The notes: generated by a model from the letters alone, not told the origin. 45,226 nucleotides of DNA from Alphaproteobacteria bacterium (GCA_023301785.1 JALZUF010000239.1:1-45226); one strand, 5' to 3'. Numbered from the stretch's first letter, positions 8,882-15,035 are shown. Translations and numbers: made by a program.

Positions 8882-9053
8882 TGTATTCCTTTTCTGCGTT
8901 TATAGTCATGCTGAATTTCTGGTTGTTATCTATAGCATCTGCTACGTACTGCATACCGTACTGGACAGTGGTGTTCCACACTACCTGCCAGTCAGCACCA
9001 TACACACTCGCTTCTTCTAAACCATCAATAATGACTGCGCCTTTATAACTCAT
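8874..9053 (-). CDS. Hypothetical protein, 59 aa
   Basis: Starts MSYKGAVIIDGLEEASVYGA and has a perfect GGAGGTGA Shine-Dalgarno sequence at ideal spacing, which makes it one of the better supported small genes here. Its end overlaps the helicase ATG and its start overlaps the preceding Cys-rich gene by 11 bp. It is compact and Trp/Tyr-rich, with no signal or membrane segment. Function unknown; probably co-translated with helicase. Confidence 0.7.
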   Translation of the reverse strand: MSYKGAVIIDGLEEASVYGADWQVVWNTTVQYGMQYVADAIDNNQKFSMTINAEKEYNA

Positions 9054-9216
9054 TTAGATCACCTCCACAAAAGCAAGACACAGCAATAGGAGCTTCTCCC
9101 TTGCAACCATCCCACCAATCGTCAGCGGCTTGTTGTATCTCTGGTGTTAATTTACGTCCGCATTCATCCTTACAATCAGGAGAAACACAGAATGTTGTAT
9201 CTCTATAGCATATCAT
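9043..9216 (-). CDS. Small Cys-rich, probably zinc-binding protein, 57 aa
   Basis: Starts MICYRDTTFCVSPDCKDECG. Seven cysteines occur at positions 3, 10, 15, 19, 38, 48 and 50, the last two as CFC. This looks like a small zinc-ribbon or knuckle. GAGAGG lies 7-8 bases upstream of the ATG. It lies between primase and helicase, so nucleic-acid or replisome binding is a reasonable but untested idea. Confidence 0.65.
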   Translation of the reverse strand: MICYRDTTFCVSPDCKDECGRKLTPEIQQAADDWWDGCKGEAPIAVSCFCGGDLNEL

Positions 9217-9317
9217 CGTTTACCTCTCATACTATTCCAAAACGCTTGCGTGGAAGTCTTAAAAGCTGTCTTATGTGAAGCTCCGTAAGCTCTACTCAAG
9301 TAGTTCACTTGGCACAT
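9213..9317 (-). CDS. Possible 34-aa basic peptide
   Basis: An open frame from an ATG inside the primase 3' end to a TGA that overlaps the next ATG as ATGA. It starts MCQVNYLSRA and ends NSMRGKR. It fills an otherwise empty 75-bp gap and follows the overlap style of the genome, but has no visible ribosome site. It could be translated only by coupling to primase, or not at all. Confidence 0.35.
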   Translation of the reverse strand: MCQVNYLSRAYGASHKTAFKTSTQAFWNSMRGKR

Positions 9318-10113
9318 CGTTGAGAAGGATTGTAGAAATCTCTTCATTATTATATTCCTTTGGGTCTAATTTTGTACGTATGACACGAACTACACCACCC
9401 TGCATCATCAAGGCTTTACATGCTTTTCTCGCACCGCGCACACCAGCTTCATCACCATCATACCAGACAGCAAAGTTGCTATAATTTTCTAATAACTGAG
9501 TAGCCATGCGGTCACTCAGACTTGTACCTAATGTACTAACACAGTCGTTTAATCTACCTACGCGGACAGTACTAAGAATATCCTCTGTAATAACAAGCTC
9601 GTCAGTAATTCTATCCAGTTGTACCTCTGGGTCGTGCCAGAACATACAGTTTGAACTACCCTTCTTGTTAAGATACTTAGGTTTCATAGCGTCCCACACG
9701 GAACGACTCTGTACTGCTGTAAGCTCACCGTCTTCATAGACAGGTAAAACAACTCTATTCATACACTCCGACCAACCAAACCCATAGTGTTCTATGAGTG
9801 CCGACCCCACTCCACCTTTAAGCAACCAAACCCTACCGTAGTCTGGTATGTCTGTGTCAAAGTCATAAGGTAATTCAAGCTCACCTTGGGTAGCCATATA
9901 TTCATTTAATTCTTTCCTGTGTTTAATCATATCCTTTAAGGAACGAGTACCATGAGACACGAACTTACGTGACCCATCCCCACACCTAAAACAATATGTA
10001 CTATAGCCCTTTTCAGTATGGCTGATAACTTGCGAAACGTCCTTCCGACAACAGTTTATTCGTTTTGTTCTCCCGCAAGGCAATGTCCTCGCTATCTTCT
10101 CCCATTCCTGCAT
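9292..10113 (-). CDS. DNA primase, zinc-binding plus TOPRIM
   Basis: 273 residues. The N-terminal Cys set (C13, C21, C22, C41, C44 in CFRCG) indicates a zinc domain that reads template. The TOPRIM domain shows ITEDIL (E177, D178) and DGDEAG (219-224), the acidic metal-binding residues that make RNA primers. It is about the length of the primase half of T7 gp4. The ATG at 10113 has GGAG seven bases upstream. It pairs with the separate helicase at 7601-8881. Confidence 0.92.
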   Translation of the reverse strand: MQEWEKIARTLPCGRTKRINCCRKDVSQVISHTEKGYSTYCFRCGDGSRKFVSHGTRSLKDMIKHRKELNEYMATQGELELPYDFDTDIPDYGRVWLLKGGVGSALIEHYGFGWSECMNRVVLPVYEDGELTAVQSRSVWDAMKPKYLNKKGSSNCMFWHDPEVQLDRITDELVITEDILSTVRVGRLNDCVSTLGTSLSDRMATQLLENYSNFAVWYDGDEAGVRGARKACKALMMQGGVVRVIRTKLDPKEYNNEEISTILLNDVPSELLE

Positions 10114-10231
10114 GATTAAGCTCCATAAATCTGTCCGTTGCTGTTAAGGGGTCTAAGCTCCCCATGTCACTATGCTCTGCGAAGAGAGCATGTTCTTGTT
10201 CTTGTAGTTGCTCAAGTGATAGTAGGTTCAT
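10013..10231 (-). CDS. Hypothetical protein, about 72 aa, overlapping primase
   Basis: An ORF from the ATG at 10231 (a TTG at 10246 is also possible), starting MNLLSLEQLQEQEHALFAEH. The first 40 residues lie outside primase and look coding. The last 34 overlap the primase start by 101 bp. That long overlap is unusual even for this genome, so the gene may be real with an embedded primase start, or an ORF by chance. Confidence 0.45.
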   Translation of the reverse strand: MNLLSLEQLQEQEHALFAEHSDMGSLDPLTATDRFMELNHAGMGEDSEDIALRENKTNKLLSEGRFASYQPY

Positions 10232-10397
10232 TTGCTCTTGTGCCAAGCTCTAATAACGTACCAGTGTCAAGAGCTATGCCTTCCTTGTAAATTGTGAATA
10301 TGGTAGCACCATCCCCACGAACGCCAGTCTCTTTCCAAAACTGCTCGTCCGTGTTGAGGTTATAATGCTCTATGATACGTCTATGGATTGCTGCCAT
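10212..10397 (-). CDS. Hypothetical protein, 61 aa
   Basis: Starts MAAIHRRIIEHYNLNTDEQF. It overlaps the upstream gene by 17 bp and the next by about 20 bp, as is normal here. The ribosome site is weak (AAGAG). No domain recognised. Placed just before primase at the end of the early small-gene cluster. Confidence 0.6.
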   Translation of the reverse strand: MAAIHRRIIEHYNLNTDEQFWKETGVRGDGATIFTIYKEGIALDTGTLLELGTRANEPTIT

Positions 10398-10761
10398 TTT
10401 CTAGCTCTTCTAAACGCTTGACTTCAATAATCTGTCGGCATTGGCGGTTAGTAAGACCGTTGTATACATCCTTACGTTGCACACCTCCAGCCATGATAGG
10501 CATAATCATAGGTTGTGCCTCGTCTGTTGTCATGTCGCCAGCTCCAACACGTAATCCTAAATGGCGTACCATTGCGTTACGTCTTGATTGCTTCATAGGT
10601 GTACCGTCTTGCTTACCTCGTCTAATGTTAGAGGTAGGCATAATGTATCCATGATACTTATCTAGCTCTAGGCTGTCTAAGTCGATACCTTTACGTCCTT
10701 TACGTCTAGCTAGTATTAGTGCTCTACGGTTAGGGTCTTTTTGATTAAGTTTAAAGCTCAT
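10381..10761 (-). CDS. Basic hypothetical protein, 126 aa
   Basis: Starts MSFKLNQKDPNRRALILARR and is rich in Arg and Lys in the first 90 residues, suggesting nucleic-acid binding. The C-terminus has NGLTNRQCRQIIEVKRLEEL, which could be one helix-turn-helix pair. The start overlaps the previous stop as TAATG. No confident family. An early regulatory or DNA-binding role is inferred from charge and position only. Confidence 0.7.
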   Translation of the reverse strand: MSFKLNQKDPNRRALILARRKGRKGIDLDSLELDKYHGYIMPTSNIRRGKQDGTPMKQSRRNAMVRHLGLRVGAGDMTTDEAQPMIMPIMAGGVQRKDVYNGLTNRQCRQIIEVKRLEELENGSNP

Positions 10762-11138
10762 TATCTTACGCCTCCTCGCGCTAGGTTTGTATAGAATTTA
10801 AGTTTGATATACGGGCAGTTCTTTGTGAACGTGTCATCGGGTAGAACGTGCCACCATCTATGTTTAGGGAATACACTATGTAAGTTAAATCCCCGTGATT
10901 TGGCTGCGGCTTTGAACGCGTTTCTCTGGCAAGCACTGCGCTTGAAACGTCTTGAAAGTCGAAACCAGTTGTTAAGTGTAAGCTTCTTCTGTAAATAGAA
11001 GTAGTCTTTTAGCCTAGCTCTTATGTCCAGCGCACCTATAAATGCTAGAGGCGCGGCAAACAATGTAACCTTAGTCAGTAGGAGCATAGCTAATGTGAAT
11101 AATAACGGTAAGAATACCACAAGAGCTATGTATTTCAT
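10761..11138 (-). CDS. Membrane-anchored basic protein, 125 aa
   Basis: The N-terminus is a long hydrophobic stretch (about residues 4-36), one or two transmembrane helices. A basic, Trp/Phe-rich domain follows, probably cytoplasmic. The start overlaps the upstream stop by 4 bp and the end overlaps the next start as TAATG. No family recognised. Early phage membrane proteins often target host envelope functions; that is only a suggestion. Confidence 0.7.
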   Translation of the reverse strand: MKYIALVVFLPLLFTLAMLLLTKVTLFAAPLAFIGALDIRARLKDYFYLQKKLTLNNWFRLSRRFKRSACQRNAFKAAAKSRGFNLHSVFPKHRWWHVLPDDTFTKNCPYIKLKFYTNLARGGVR

Positions 11139-11371
11139 ACTGCGTCTGCCAAAGCCTGTTGCATCTGGGTCAGCTCTTTAGGCTTGGCACTCTTGTACCG
11201 TGTAATAAGCCCTTGGTTGTCTTCAATGCTCTGTTTCTTAACATTCAAGTTGTCATTCAACTTAACTAGAATACCAGCTTTGTACTTTTCAGTGCGACTA
11301 GCGTTACCTTTTACTGTGCGCTGTAGTGCGCCTTTAATTTCTTTCTTAACATCAATCTTTGGTTTTGTCAT
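11135..11371 (-). CDS. Lys-rich hypothetical protein, 78 aa
   Basis: Starts MTKPKIDVKKEIKGALQRTV. It is highly basic in the first 55 residues and likely all-helical. AGGAGG lies 7 bases before the ATG, inside the end of the upstream gene, with ATGA overlap. No recognised domain; nucleic-acid binding is plausible from charge. Confidence 0.72.
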   Translation of the reverse strand: MTKPKIDVKKEIKGALQRTVKGNASRTEKYKAGILVKLNDNLNVKKQSIEDNQGLITRYKSAKPKELTQMQQALADAV

Positions 11372-11733
11372 GTAATCCTCCTTTTTTGGATATAGTTATA
11401 TAGTTGACTAGGCGTTTGAATCCACCTATTTCTTATACCTACTACACGCTTTACGAATTCAACGCAAGTAAATAATCCCATTGGTACGTCTTCATTGGTC
11501 TTAAAGGTAGGTATAGACACCTCCTGTATGCCCGTATAAAGCCCGTACAGACGTTTTTCTACGTCATCCGTACTTTCACAACCTTGAATGAATACATCGA
11601 CCCCAGCACCCCTAGAATTGAGCACAATGTAGTTATGTTCGGTCATCAAGACTATAGATACATGGTGGAACTGAGCTTTAAGTAGAACTCGCCACCAGCG
11701 GTCAGTCTCTTCGTATACTAAGAATGCTTTCAT
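11368..11733 (-). CDS. Small protein with possible permuted NlpC/papain-like fold
   Basis: 121 residues from the ATG at 11733 (GGAGGTG upstream), not the longer upstream reading. It resembles a phage family with FHH near residue 27, a beta-rich middle, then TCVEFVKRVVGI near residue 95 and TPSQLYNY before the end. The Cys at the start of the helix and upstream His would fit a circularly permuted NlpC/P60-like Cys-His site. The fold call is from pattern only and enzyme activity is unproven. Confidence 0.65.
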   Translation of the reverse strand: MKAFLVYEETDRWWRVLLKAQFHHVSIVLMTEHNYIVLNSRGAGVDVFIQGCESTDDVEKRLYGLYTGIQEVSIPTFKTNEDVPMGLFTCVEFVKRVVGIRNRWIQTPSQLYNYIQKRRIT

Positions 11734-11888
11734 TACACCTCCATAAAGGACACGCACATAAAGCGGTCATCTGGTCTATTGTGTTTCAGTATCTCTAATG
11801 TGTCTTTACACACGTCCATAGAGTCATAACCGTACAAACTAAGTAAGGGTATGAATTGGTCTGTTATTAGATAAACTATTGTTTCCAT
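11733..11888 (-). CDS. Hypothetical protein, 51 aa
   Basis: Starts METIVYLITDQFIPLLSLYG, with AGGAGG at good spacing. It ends as TAATG with the next start. It is the first gene after the tRNA-like element; its ribosome site begins about nine bases after the CCA. Function unknown. Confidence 0.7.
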   Translation of the reverse strand: METIVYLITDQFIPLLSLYGYDSMDVCKDTLEILKHNRPDDRFMCVSFMEV

Positions 11889-11905
11889 GTAATCCTCCTT
11901 TGTTG

Positions 11906-12000
11906 TGGAGAGGAGTGGTAGGGTTTGAACCTACATCCGACTGTATAGGGCTAACTACCCATTGACAGTTGAACTACCAGTGTTAGCGTCTACACTCCTC
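11906..12000 (-). tRNA. tRNA-like element with expanded anticodon loop (identity unresolved)
   Basis: On the minus strand an 8-bp acceptor (GAGGAGTG with CACTCCTC) is followed by T and CCA. The T arm is ideal (GTAGG, loop TTCAAAC, CCTAC). A D arm AAC-ACTGGTA-GTT, a 5-bp anticodon stem ACTGT/ACAGT and a 5-nt variable loop are all present. However, the anticodon loop has 20 bases instead of 7 and contains GGG-TAGTTAG-CCC, and extra bases lie between acceptor and D arm. No normal anticodon with U33 can be assigned. It may be a degraded tRNA, a decoy, or a structural RNA. Confidence 0.55.
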
Positions 12001-12035
12001 ATAAAAGAACACAGGAGGAGGATATTCCTGTGTTC
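12001..12035 (-). terminator. Hairpin with short U tract before the tRNA-like element
   Basis: A perfect 10-bp stem (12007-12016 with 12026-12035, GAACACAGGA arms) with a 9-nt loop, followed on the minus strand by TTTTAT. It could terminate or attenuate the early transcript. Since the tRNA-like element starts immediately after, it could instead be an RNA processing hairpin. Confidence 0.55.
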
Positions 12036-12050
12036 ATTTATAGGGAGTCA

Positions 12051-12088
12051 AGAGCAGGGAGTGTCTGTGACGTTATCCTCCCTGCTCT
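12051..12088 (-). other. 11-bp hairpin in early-region gap
   Basis: Perfect inverted repeat AGAGCAGGGAG / CTCCCTGCTCT with a 16-nt loop and no U tract after it. A third, weaker hairpin (TACCAC at 12092-12097 with GTGGTA near 12124-12129, containing GCGT/ACGC) follows upstream. It lies in a 170-bp noncoding gap (12001-12169). RNase III-type processing or part of a structured leader are options. Confidence 0.5.
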
Positions 12089-12169
12089 ATGTACCACCAC
12101 CTGCGTACCGTCACGCGCTCAAGTGGTATAAAGATAATGCTCTATCCATAACTGACTTTGAACGGGTAG

Positions 12170-12410
12170 TCAATCAAACCACATGTCTTGCACGATACGC
12201 AACAGGGTTGCAACTGTTTCTACTGACAGTGCTTGATTGTTGCCTGACTCCTGACCGTGCGGCATTGAAGTCAAAACTGGTGTTGTGCCTATGTCTAAAC
12301 AGCACTCTAATTCGTTCTCTATGTGTTGCATACGCTGAGAAGTTACTAGTCTCCTTAGCAAACCACGCGGATTTAAGCTCCCGCTTGAGCATATCCTTAA
12401 CTGTTACCAT
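12170..12410 (-). pseudogene. Possible frameshifted small gene (two overlapping frames)
   Basis: One frame starts at the ATG at 12410 (MVTVKDMLKRELKSAWFAKE) and looks natural for about 32 codons, then becomes Arg/Ser-rich. A second frame, open from 12361 to 12170 with an ATG at 12331, has good codon content (it starts MQHIENELECCL and ends DMWFD) but no ribosome site. Joining the two near 12310-12335 would give one normal protein of about 80 residues. This suggests a frameshift by mutation or assembly, or programmed slippage. Function unknown. Confidence 0.4.
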
Positions 12411-12690
12411 GCTCTTTACGTACCTTAATATACTCGTCTTCGAATACAGCATACACTAGCATATCCGCGTCTTCTGGGTTGTTTGTTAGCTTTTCAAAGT
12501 AATCTTGCACATCTTCAAAGGCTGGGCTTATCTCGCCTGTCTGCTCACGATAGAACGCGGTCATACACTCAAGTATTAAAGGTTGTAACGCCTGTTGTTC
12601 AAAGTACTGGTGAATAGCCTCGCATAGCTCAGTGTCTCCAGCGTCTTCTGCATAGCCTAAGCTGTGCTCTAGTATTTCATCTAATTCCAT
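12397..12690 (-). CDS. Acidic hypothetical protein, 97 aa
   Basis: Starts MELDEILEHSLGYAEDAGDT and is acidic and helical throughout. GGGAGA precedes the start, which overlaps the previous stop as TAATG. No domain recognised. It belongs to the run of small early genes. Confidence 0.7.
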   Translation of the reverse strand: MELDEILEHSLGYAEDAGDTELCEAIHQYFEQQALQPLILECMTAFYREQTGEISPAFEDVQDYFEKLTNNPEDADMLVYAVFEDEYIKVRKEHGNS

Positions 12691-12884
12691 TAAGATTCTC
12701 CCTGTAGTGCTACGAACTCATCATAGCTGATTTCCTGTACATCTTCAACAACTGTTTCAATAGAGTCGCGGCGTACATGAGTGTTTAGGTCTAGTAAGTC
12801 GTAAACCTCTTCTTCTTCATAACATGAGACTGCGTATGTATCAGCTACAACAACACTCTCGACTACTTTGTAGTATTTAACCAT
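12690..12884 (-). CDS. Acidic hypothetical protein, 64 aa
   Basis: The ATG at 12884 (MVKYYKVVESVVVADTYAVS) is chosen over an ATG at 12905. A GAGGG site lies eight bases before the former, and the latter would overlap the upstream gene without a ribosome site. The middle is Glu/Asp-rich (YEEEEVYDLLD). Function unknown. Confidence 0.68.
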   Translation of the reverse strand: MVKYYKVVESVVVADTYAVSCYEEEEVYDLLDLNTHVRRDSIETVVEDVQEISYDEFVALQGES

Positions 12885-12888
12885 TACT

Positions 12889-13098
12889 CTACCCTCTATA
12901 GTCATTCAATAGGTCTTTGATACCATCAATAGTATCCTCTACCTTGGTTGTCCATGTTAATCCATGCTCATCATCATAGCTCAGATGATACATAAACACC
13001 TGCTCACCATTTACCATATATGAGCGTTGCATGTCGTATAGCGTCCAATAGTCGTCACCTACTGCGTATATACCTAATTCTAGTTGATTCTCTTCCAT
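12889..13098 (-). CDS. Acidic hypothetical protein, 69 aa
   Basis: Starts MEENQLELGIYAVGDDYWTL, is beta-rich by appearance and acidic. An AAGGAGG ribosome site lies at good spacing. No known domain. Small acidic early proteins are good candidates for host-protein inhibitors, but nothing specific is visible. Confidence 0.72.
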   Translation of the reverse strand: MEENQLELGIYAVGDDYWTLYDMQRSYMVNGEQVFMYHLSYDDEHGLTWTTKVEDTIDGIKDLLNDYRG

Positions 13099-13100
13099 AA

Positions 13101-13304
13101 CTATTCCTCCTTATGTTCGTGTACACTCTGTATCATAGTACACTTGGTTACTTTGTGCTCTGTGTAGAATGTCTCTGTATCCATAAAGCCTACCACACCG
13201 TCCTCGGTTGTCAAGCATTTAGCAGTCCATAGTCCTACTTTAACATAATCACAACCTGCCTCGTCATAGAACAAGTCGCCTATATTCAATTCATCAAATG
13301 TCAT
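13101..13304 (-). CDS. Hypothetical protein, 67 aa
   Basis: Starts MTFDELNIGDLFYDEAGCDY from the ATG at 13304, with AGGAGGT upstream; a longer reading to 13331 lacks a site. The sequence, F-DELxIGDLF followed by KV and a beta-rich rest, looks like a short beta-barrel protein seen in many phages, function unknown. Confidence 0.72.
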   Translation of the reverse strand: MTFDELNIGDLFYDEAGCDYVKVGLWTAKCLTTEDGVVGFMDTETFYTEHKVTKCTMIQSVHEHKEE

Positions 13305-13305
13305 G

Positions 13306-13497
13306 TTATACCTCCTGAACCCAAGCATCACGTAAATGTGTAGCTTTGTAGTCCCTTGCGTGTTGTTCAGCTATTCGCTTTGTTTTCCATTCACTGCGTC
13401 CCTTATGCTCTAACATACCATATTTGGGTACGTCTCTCCCATCATGTGACTTGTAAGTCTCTCCAGTGTCGACCACTACCTCGTATAAAGTACTCAT
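13306..13497 (-). CDS. Basic hypothetical protein, 63 aa
   Basis: Starts MSTLYEVVVDTGETYKSHDG. The C-terminal half is basic and helical. GAGGAGGG lies upstream, and the ATG overlaps the preceding stop as TAATG. No family recognised. Confidence 0.7.
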   Translation of the reverse strand: MSTLYEVVVDTGETYKSHDGRDVPKYGMLEHKGRSEWKTKRIAEQHARDYKATHLRDAWVQEV

Positions 13498-13652
13498 TAC
13501 ACGCCCTCCTCTATGTATACAGTCCGTTCTAGTTCTGTGTCGTAATAAGTTCTGTCCATGTTGTCAAGTGTTTTGTTCACACCGTACACCAGTGACATAC
13601 CTACTAACATTGCCATTGTTAATAATACCAGTCCTACTACTACCTTATCCAT
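13497..13652 (-). CDS. Small single-pass membrane protein, 51 aa
   Basis: From the ATG at 13652 (MDKVVVGLVLLTMAMLVGMS) there is one transmembrane helix (residues about 4-24), then an acidic tail. A longer frame to 13688 is less likely because it only re-reads the end of the upstream gene. It overlaps the previous stop by 8 bp. Function unknown. Confidence 0.65.
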   Translation of the reverse strand: MDKVVVGLVLLTMAMLVGMSLVYGVNKTLDNMDRTYYDTELERTVYIEEGV

Positions 13653-14127
13653 GATACACCAACCCGTCTTCTGTAAACTCATACTCATTAGCGTTAATAT
13701 GGTCTATAGCGTATTCATCTCCACACTGATAGTCAATATCCTCGTTAAAGTCCTTCACCCACTCGTCAAGACATAATTGTAGTGTCTCAATACGGTCAGC
13801 AGGTTGTTCTAACTTGCGTAGGTGGTATAACAGTGTTTCATCACCACAGTATCCAGTGAAAGGGCAGTCTTCACCCTCATATTTGTTAATGGTCGCGTCT
13901 TGCCCATAGTCAAGATATTCAATGTTCGTGTTAATAGTAACGCCATGCGTCCCGTATTCCCAATGGCATAGCTCAATACCGAATTCATCACAGAATCGTT
14001 TTAAGCTCTCTATCCATTCATCACCCCAATGTATTTCTTGTCCATCTCTATACCAGTCAAGAGCGCATTCTTTACCCTGCTCGTCCAGTTCGTCAAATGT
14101 CAATATGTTAATTGTCTCAGTACGCAT
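13645..14127 (-). CDS. Acidic early protein, 160 aa, family of unknown function
   Basis: Starts MRTETINILTFDELDEQGKE, followed by CALDWYRDG and WGDEWIESLKRFCDEFGI. This resembles a recurrent phage early family with F-DEL-D-x-x-K-x-x-A-x-x-WYR near the N-terminus. It is acidic throughout, with several Cys. AGGAGG lies eight bases upstream. The function is not known to me; its acidity and early position make host-takeover or anti-defence roles possible. Confidence 0.75.
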   Translation of the reverse strand: MRTETINILTFDELDEQGKECALDWYRDGQEIHWGDEWIESLKRFCDEFGIELCHWEYGTHGVTINTNIEYLDYGQDATINKYEGEDCPFTGYCGDETLLYHLRKLEQPADRIETLQLCLDEWVKDFNEDIDYQCGDEYAIDHINANEYEFTEDGLVYHG

Positions 14128-14149
14128 AGTCTTATCCTCCTGCTATGTA

Positions 14150-14416
14150 TTAGTTTAAGTCTTCTACTGTAATTGTACCATCTTTGATACCTGCTACCCA
14201 CTCAGCCTTATTCATATTCGTGAATTGGCGCAAGTACTTTGAAGTGGTCACACTGTAGTCCATAGCACCTGTATCAAATACTAGTCCCTTTGGTGTGTAC
14301 TTCGCAATGGTAGTGCGGTATGATTGAAATATAGTCTCGTCACCTGTTTCGATGATGAATTGGTTAGCTACCTCGTTACCTGAACGATTGCTAGTCATGT
14401 TTCTTACTGTAGTCAT
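14150..14416 (-). CDS. Small early protein, 88 aa, widespread phage family (DUF8033-like)
   Basis: Starts MTTVRNMTSNRSGNEVANQF, then IIETGDETIFQSYRTTIA and a DYSVTTSKYLRQF stretch. This pattern (RNMxSxxGNxVxNQF ... FQSYxTxIA ... DYSxTTxKY) recurs in many phages, which I recall as DUF8033. Function unknown. AGAGGA lies upstream of the ATG. A good sigma70-type promoter sits just before it (14447-14475). Confidence 0.75.
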   Translation of the reverse strand: MTTVRNMTSNRSGNEVANQFIIETGDETIFQSYRTTIAKYTPKGLVFDTGAMDYSVTTSKYLRQFTNMNKAEWVAGIKDGTITVEDLN

Positions 14417-14439
14417 AATATAATCCTCTCTTATATTGT

Positions 14440-14721
14440 TTAGTTAGTATAGACCACCCATGTACGAGTTGTCAAGTTAAATCTTTCATAGCCCATTGTC
14501 TTACGTACTATTGTTACGACTGCGCTAAATACAAGCCCTGCTACGATAGCCACGCTCATGCCTGTTAATGTACCAGCCATCAATATACAAAACATGGCTG
14601 TTGCTGTCAAGTCTGCTAATACTGGATAGCCTACTATTCGTTTAAGGTTAATTCTACAGCACACCACTATAAATGCAGTTGCTACTAGAAAGCCCATAAA
14701 TAAAATACCTATAACACTCAT
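14440..14721 (-). CDS. First early gene: membrane protein, 93 aa
   Basis: Three hydrophobic segments (about residues 3-24, 33-52 and 55-70), then RKTMGYERF and a short tail. The pattern is shared with small phage membrane proteins of unknown role. AAGGAGG gives a strong ribosome site. It is the first gene downstream of the tandem promoters and the structured element, so it should be among the earliest and most strongly expressed. Confidence 0.75.
   Translation of the reverse strand: MSVIGILFMGFLVATAFIVVCCRINLKRIVGYPVLADLTATAMFCILMAGTLTGMSVAIVAGLVFSAVVTIVRKTMGYERFNLTTRTWVVYTN
14447..14475 (-). promoter_or_regulatory. Host sigma70-type promoter inside the end of the first early gene
   Basis: TTGACA (14470-14475), 17-bp spacer, TATACT (14447-14452) on the minus strand: six of six and five of six consensus matches. 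It overlaps the last codons of the first early gene and would start a transcript about 30-40 bases before the 88-aa gene. Confidence 0.5.
14582..14610 (-). promoter_or_regulatory. Possible sigma70-type promoter inside the first early gene
   Basis: TTGACA (14605-14610), 17-bp spacer, TATATT (14582-14587). The match is strong but lies wholly within coding sequence, so chance cannot be excluded. Confidence 0.35.
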
Positions 14722-14744
14722 AATTTCCTCCTTGGTTATACTAC

Positions 14745-14904
14745 TTATATGATTATACGTGGACTGTAGCGGCTTGCTCTTATCCTGTTGCTACCAGTTA
14801 AACGTCTTTCGATACTGCGAGATAGCTTGTCTCATATATCCGTCCGGCTATTAACTTTACCTACATGGCGGTTCATTCCCTTCGAACCACGTATAATCAT
14901 ATAA
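14745..14904 (-). ncRNA. Putative structured leader RNA bounded by an 18-bp inverted repeat
   Basis: 14745-14762 and 14887-14904 are perfect inverted repeats of 18 bp. Inside, on the minus strand, there are local stems GGTTC/GAACC next to the outer stem, GTTAA/TTAAC enclosing GATA/TATC and GAGA/TCTC, and GTAGC/GCTAC. Together they can form a closed multi-branch junction. It sits downstream of the tandem promoters and 24 bp before the first early gene, so it would be the 5' leader of the early transcript. It matches no RNA family I know. Structure is by eye only. Confidence 0.5.
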
Positions 14905-15006
14905 ATGGTATACATACCAAATGATTATAATTAAATGGATTGTCTAATTGCCTAGCGACCGCCCCATTCCCTTGCATATACCCCAAGTCAGGTTAATTCT
15001 TATATT

Positions 15007-15035
15007 AGTATATCTAAGCTTTATTTGTTTGTCAA
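15007..15035 (-). promoter_or_regulatory. Early promoter P1, sigma70 type
   Basis: TTGACA (15030-15035), 17-bp spacer, TATACT (15007-15012) on the minus strand. The start should lie near 15000. It is the promoter nearest the early genes and the best match of the three in the noncoding region. Confidence 0.75.

Noticed and set aside
11906..12000. Selenocysteine tRNA, because of the 8-bp acceptor and a TCA triplet
   Set aside because: D arm and variable arm do not fit tRNA-Sec, and the TCA is not placed in a proper 7-nt loop.
11962..12459. Plus-strand open frame of 165 codons across the hairpins and tRNA-like element
   Set aside because: No ribosome site, overlaps structured RNA and well-supported minus-strand genes, low-complexity Leu/Ser-rich product. 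No other gene here is on the plus strand.
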